A DNA stretch of 64,000 bases from DRYS01 sp964491605 (lineage in GTDB: Archaea > Thermoproteota > CALKCG01 > B24 > DRYS01): assembly GCA_964491605.1 (NCBI GenBank), contig CAZBGY010000004.1, positions 19,799 to 83,798 of the forward strand. Direction: 5' to 3'. The notes under the pieces are model-generated. The model searched no databases. It was given only the letters and a program-made list of their open reading frames with translations, and was not told where the DNA came from. Positions 60,508 to 64,000 of this stretch are shown here, one piece after another (the stretch's first letter is position 1; the number at the start of each line of letters is the position of its first letter). The position numbers and the translations under genes are program-made.

Positions 60508-61815
60508 CTAAGGTGTAAGCCTCGACGGATCCCTAGGATACAACACCACCTCTCGTATATCATTTCGATTCGTTAACACCATGATAAGCCTATCTACACC
60601 TAAACCGAAACCTGCATGCGGAGGCATACCGTAATCAAATACCTTGAGATGATATTCGAAGCTTGCCGGGTTCAATCCCTGCATCCTAATCCCCCTTATA
60701 AGGGATCTCTTAGAGTTAACTCTACTACCACCTGAAGCAAGCTCTATATGACTCCACATTAAATCGAAGGATTCGGTAACACCACCCCTCTTAGACTTTA
60801 TATAGAAGGGCTTCAACCCTCTAGGCCAATCGACTATGAAGTATGGCTCCCTATAAAGCTCTGCAAGCTTTCTAAGAGCGGTTGTAGATAGATCTTCACC
60901 CCATTCTAAATCTAGACCGAGCTCTCTAAGCTTAGAGAGTATCCTGCTATAGGATATCCGTTTGAAAGGCTTCCTCACCCTAGGGAGGTCCAAGCCTAGG
61001 AATTCTAATTGACCGATGCAACGCTTCCTAACAGAGTTTACGGTATAGACTATTAGGTTTTCCAGTAGACTCATGACATCTCTATAGTCTGCGAAAGCCA
61101 TCTCTACATCCAGCGATAGGGTTTCGCTTAGATGCCTATCTGTTTTGAATTCTTCGGCTCTGAATATCGGAGCTATCTCGAAAACCCTATCGAAAGCAGC
61201 TGATAACTGCTCCTTATAAAGCTGCGGACTTTGAGCTAGGAAAGCCTCCTTATCGTAGTAGAATAGGGGGAATAGAGCTGCTCCACCCTCCGTAGCAGAT
61301 GCTATTATCTTAGGAGTATTAACTTCTAGGAACCCTCTAGCTATGAGGAACCGTCTCATAGCCTGTAGAACTTCATGCTTAACCTTGAATAGGGCGTGGA
61401 GTTGAGGTCTACGTAGATCTACAGCTCTTATATCTAGCCTCTTATCTAGGCTTGGAAGCTTCCTAGAATATGGGTGGAAGGGCGGTGTCCTGATAGGTTT
61501 AGCTATAATCTCTAAATCCTCCATGACGACTTCCACCCCGCCTGGAGCCTTCTCCGTATACGATATCCGCCCTGAGACTGAGATGTAGAAATACTCTCTA
61601 ACTTCGAGCATCTTACCCCATACGCTCTCATCGACTTCATCTGCATGCGCGACGCACTGTATATACCCGCCATCATAGACTATGAAGAATATCACACCGC
61701 CATGAAACCTAACAGATACTACATATCCAGCGATCGATACTCTAAATCCTTCAGGTAGCTTGCTAAGCTCCATCGAATAGCAGCTGCGAAAACGCGATGG
61801 GATTCTACGCATCAT
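60508..61815 (-). CDS. aspS: Aspartyl-tRNA synthetase, archaeal type, probably non-discriminating
   Basis: 435 residues. An N-terminal OB-fold anticodon domain (about 20-105) precedes a class II core: motif 2 FRAEEFKTDRHLSE and motif 3 HAGFGLGVDRLIMVL. Two positions that separate tRNA-Asp-specific from tRNA-Asp/Asn enzymes in studied archaea can be read. The first (Trp in the specific enzymes, His in Methanothermobacter) is Y31 in IAGYVV. The second (Lys versus Pro) is P91 in EKAPGGVEV. The Pro and the operon with gatCAB both point to Asn-tRNA made through Asp-tRNA(Asn). No AsnRS was seen. Confidence 0.92.
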   Translation of the reverse strand: MMRRIPSRFRSCYSMELSKLPEGFRVSIAGYVVSVRFHGGVIFFIVYDGGYIQCVAHADEVDESVWGKMLEVREYFYISVSGRISYTEKAPGGVEVVMEDLEIIAKPIRTPPFHPYSRKLPSLDKRLDIRAVDLRRPQLHALFKVKHEVLQAMRRFLIARGFLEVNTPKIIASATEGGAALFPLFYYDKEAFLAQSPQLYKEQLSAAFDRVFEIAPIFRAEEFKTDRHLSETLSLDVEMAFADYRDVMSLLENLIVYTVNSVRKRCIGQLEFLGLDLPRVRKPFKRISYSRILSKLRELGLDLEWGEDLSTTALRKLAELYREPYFIVDWPRGLKPFYIKSKRGGVTESFDLMWSHIELASGGSRVNSKRSLIRGIRMQGLNPASFEYHLKVFDYGMPPHAGFGLGVDRLIMVLTNRNDIREVVLYPRDPSRLTP

Positions 61816-61905
61816 AGCCTACTCGATCAAACACCTTAACACCTCTATGGAGGATATTAAACGTTTTAGTACCTATCCGCTTAGATCTATAGATCGTGAG
61901 CGGGT

Positions 61906-62619
61906 ATGGTTATCCCAGATAGGATCGATATGGGTATTCCAGGTATGAACGAGATACTACATGGAGGATTACCGAGAGGGCTTACAGTACTCCTATCCGG
62001 AGAAGCTGGGACGGGTAAATCGATATTCGCATACCAATTCCTCTACAGAGGATTAAGACAAGATGAGCCTGGAGTACTTTTAGAGCTAGAAGATTACCCT
62101 GCTAGGGTTAGGATGAATATGGCTATGTTCGGATGGGATGTAAAGCCGTATGAGGATAGAAAGAGCTTCGCTATCATAGACTGCTTCACAGGAGGAGGGG
62201 AAACTACGAAGAAGGAGAAGTATGTAGTTAGGGATCCGACCGATATACCTAGCATAATCGAAGCCCTCAGAACAGTTGTAAAGGATGTGAAAGCAGAAAG
62301 AGTGGTTGTAGATTCAATATCTACGCTATACCTTATAAAGCCTGAACACGCCAGACAAGCCATCATACAGATCAAACGCCTACTAGTAAGTCTAGGATGC
62401 ACATCGCTTCTAATATGGCAGAAAGGTGTAGCAAGCGGAAATATACCTACTACAACATATATAGAGCATATAGCCGATGGAGTTATAAAACTGGAGTTAG
62501 AGGATATTGGGGAAGAGTATCGGAGAATCCTCGTAGTATCTAAGATGATCGGGACCAAGCACTCCATACGTAAACATCCATTCGAAATAACAGAAGCTGG
62601 GATAATTGTACAACCATAA
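61906..62619 (+). CDS. KaiC/RadA-like ATPase
   Basis: 237 residues, a single KaiC domain. It opens with IDMGIPGMNEILHGGLPRG and has Walker A GEAGTGKS (32-39) and Walker B in RVVVDSIS. Archaea carry several such single-domain KaiC-like ATPases with roles in signalling or motility regulation; this one has no visible partner. The C-terminal region (LVVSKMIGTKHSIRKHPFEIT) is typical. It is divergent from the aspS-gatCAB operon. Confidence 0.85.
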   Translation: MVIPDRIDMGIPGMNEILHGGLPRGLTVLLSGEAGTGKSIFAYQFLYRGLRQDEPGVLLELEDYPARVRMNMAMFGWDVKPYEDRKSFAIIDCFTGGGETTKKEKYVVRDPTDIPSIIEALRTVVKDVKAERVVVDSISTLYLIKPEHARQAIIQIKRLLVSLGCTSLLIWQKGVASGNIPTTTYIEHIADGVIKLELEDIGEEYRRILVVSKMIGTKHSIRKHPFEITEAGIIVQP

Positions 62620-62704
62620 AGTAGTATACCTAACGTGAAGATAGTAGGGGAGGATCATGGAAAGACTTAAACCTCTCCTACCCTAAACCTAGAATATCTA
62701 GAAG

Positions 62705-62792
62705 GCGGGGGTAGCCAAGCCTGGTCTAAGGCGCAGGGCTTAGGACCCTGTGGGGTAGCCCTTCGTGGGTTCAAATCCCACCCCCCGCACCA
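62705..62792 (+). tRNA. tRNA-Leu (anticodon UAG), CCA encoded
   Basis: A full cloverleaf can be drawn: acceptor GCGGGGG with CCCCCGC, D-arm GCC..GGC, anticodon arm CAGGG-CTTAGGA-CCCTG with anticodon TAG, a long variable arm (TGGGGTAGCCCTTC) as in class II tRNAs, and T-arm GTGGG-TTCAAAT-CCCAC. A73 is followed by CCA at 62790-62792. There is no intron. It reads CUN leucine codons. Confidence 0.95.
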
Positions 62793-62982
62793 CTTACTAG
62801 TAGGTTAAGAGAATTTAATACGGCATCTTCCATGAGTTATCTATAACTAGCAAGTGTAGAACTAATTTGCGGTATATTTACCGTTGAGTTTTAGCAGTCG
62901 CCCACTTTATGAGTTATCCTCGACGCTATGGATAATTCCTGAACGAAGGTTAATATCGAGATGGGATAACTAGAATAATCTA

Positions 62983-64000
62983 ATGATGCTGAGAGTGAGA
63001 AGTAGACTTCCTGTATCCATTCTAGCGATGGTAGTGATGGGATTAATTCTTTATTTCCTTATCCAGAGTATTATAGGGGTAAAGCCTATCGAGGTTGATG
63101 GGGCTAAGAGGTATCAGAGGATTGAAGGATTTGGCGGTTCAGGTGCGTACTATGAATGGCTCCTAAGGAATTTAAGGGAGCCGTATAGAACTGAGGTTGC
63201 AGACCTACTTTTCTCCGATCTCGGGATAAATATATAGGTTAAGGGTTTGGACTGGGATTGAAAGTGTAAACGATGACGATGATCCCAACCATTTCAACTG
63301 GGATGCATTCAATTTCACGACAGATCAGGATCAGGTATGGAATGCTCTCGAAGCTAAGAGGAGAGGTATTACGAAGTTTATAGCTTCTGTATGGAGTCCA
63401 CCAGCTTGGATGAAGAGTAATATGCAGGAAACTAACGATGGGTATCTTCTACCAGAGATGTATGAGGAGTACGCAGAGTGGATGTCAGCATATATTACGG
63501 GCTATAAGAGGTATCATGGTATAGATGTAGGCTGGGTAAGTCTACAGAATGAACCCGAGTATACCGCTACGTGGGAGACATGCATCTACACGCCTGAACA
63601 GTTAAGGGATTTAATCAAGGTTGTCGGTAAGAAATTCGAGAAAGAGGGGATAACAGCGAAGATACTCATCCCGGAGACATCCGGTGTTCAAAACGCTATC
63701 AGGTACATAGAGACGATAATGTTTGACCCTGAAGTAGCACGTTACGTCGATGCATTCGCGGTGCATCTATACGATATACCCTTCCTTAACCCAGATCAAG
63801 GAGTAGCATGGCTTAGAGGGCTTTCTAGCTATCGCACCAGATATAATAAATCTTTATGGATGACCGAGTATAGCTACCTAGACTTCCCATATGCCGGGAC
63901 CTATGAGGAAGCTCTCTATACGGCTTGGCATATACATAATACGTTGGTGTATGGTAACGCATCAGTCTACCTAGTCTGGGAGCTATTCTGGTATAGGGGG
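62983..64000 (+). pseudogene. Glycoside hydrolase family 30-like gene, frameshifted and cut by the window edge
   Basis: The first frame (62983-63237) gives a membrane anchor (ILAMVVMGLILYFLIQSII) and the GH30 start RIEGFGGSGAYYEWL, then stops just after LFSDLGINI. The next frame continues from 63233 without a stop to the window end (YRLRVWTGIESVNDDDDPNH onward). It contains the acid/base Glu in SLQNEPEY and the nucleophile Glu in LWMTEYSY. The shift lies in an ATATATA run, so it could be a one-base indel from sequencing or a real inactivation. Intact, it would be an anchored extracellular beta-glycosidase (glucosylceramidase or xylanase-like). Confidence 0.8.

Noticed and set aside
1..64000. 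CRISPR arrays, insertion sequences, prophage genes, rRNA operons
   Set aside because: No regularly spaced repeats, transposase or integrase frames, phage structural genes or rRNA sequence were found.

Overview
This window is from a hyperthermophilic archaeon. Reverse gyrase gives the growth temperature. TFE, ribosomal protein eL15, archaeal-type phosphopantetheine adenylyltransferase, CofE (coenzyme F420), geranylgeranyl reductase, an archaeal AspRS with GatCAB, a type-2 SerRS and DUF371/DUF2110 proteins give the domain. Arg is mostly AGG/AGA and Ile mostly ATA. A TACK-lineage archaeon seems likely, but I cannot place it more finely. The 100-N run at 54521-54620 shows the sequence is a draft scaffold, probably a metagenome bin.

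Layout. 0-6.3 kb: carbohydrate storage and activation (GalT, glycogen-synthase-like GT4, sugar-nucleotidyltransferase/phosphohexomutase fusion, GH57). 6.4-9.0 kb: ABC exporter plus its DUF1854 partner. 9-21.6 kb: CoaD, geranylgeranyl reductase, hydroxyacid dehydrogenase with an FGGY kinase, PCMT, DUF371, a GH36-type alpha-galactosidase, eL15, CofE, a cytidylate-kinase-like protein, SerRS2 and an Lrp regulator. 21.6-23.0 kb: decayed ORFs and small membrane ORFs. 23.0-33.1 kb: a sulfur island. 33-36.7 kb: a heterodimeric ABC exporter. 36.9-49.8 kb: reverse gyrase, TFE, DUF2110, phosphoglycolate phosphatase, endonuclease III, a membrane gluzincin peptidase, HIT, an MDR dehydrogenase, aconitase-X (phosphomevalonate dehydratase) and thioredoxin reductase. 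49.8-50.4 kb: a decayed protein disulfide oxidoreductase. 50.5-57.2 kb: Lrp, MFS, a sulfhydrogenase-like beta-gamma-delta operon without alpha, and Cys-rich accessory genes. 57.3-61.8 kb: an AspRS-GatC-GatA-GatB operon. The end holds a KaiC-like ATPase, tRNA-Leu(UAG) and a frameshifted GH30 gene.

The most notable system is the sulfur island. It holds a SerK-type free-serine kinase, an E1-like ThiF/MoeB protein, a DsrE-TusA-NifS-IscU operon, a second (SufS-type) desulfurase, Thi4, a TRASH-like zinc protein, FdhD, a four-Cys HTH regulator and an O-phosphoserine sulfhydrylase with a degenerate SerK-like domain fused at its N-terminus. Every promoter region in the island carries the same palindrome, ATAAC-N3-GTTAT. 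It sits where a TATA box would lie or directly on the start codon, and it precedes the regulator gene as well. I read this as one regulon coupling serine phosphorylation, cysteine synthesis, sulfur relay and Fe-S assembly. A remnant of quinolinate synthase still sits behind one of the operators.

Other loose ends: a decayed disulfide oxidoreductase beside its likely reductase, a hydrogenase electron-transfer module without a catalytic subunit, a cytidylate-kinase-like protein without the P-loop lysine, and two unexplained long inverted repeats that may be structured RNAs or regulatory DNA.
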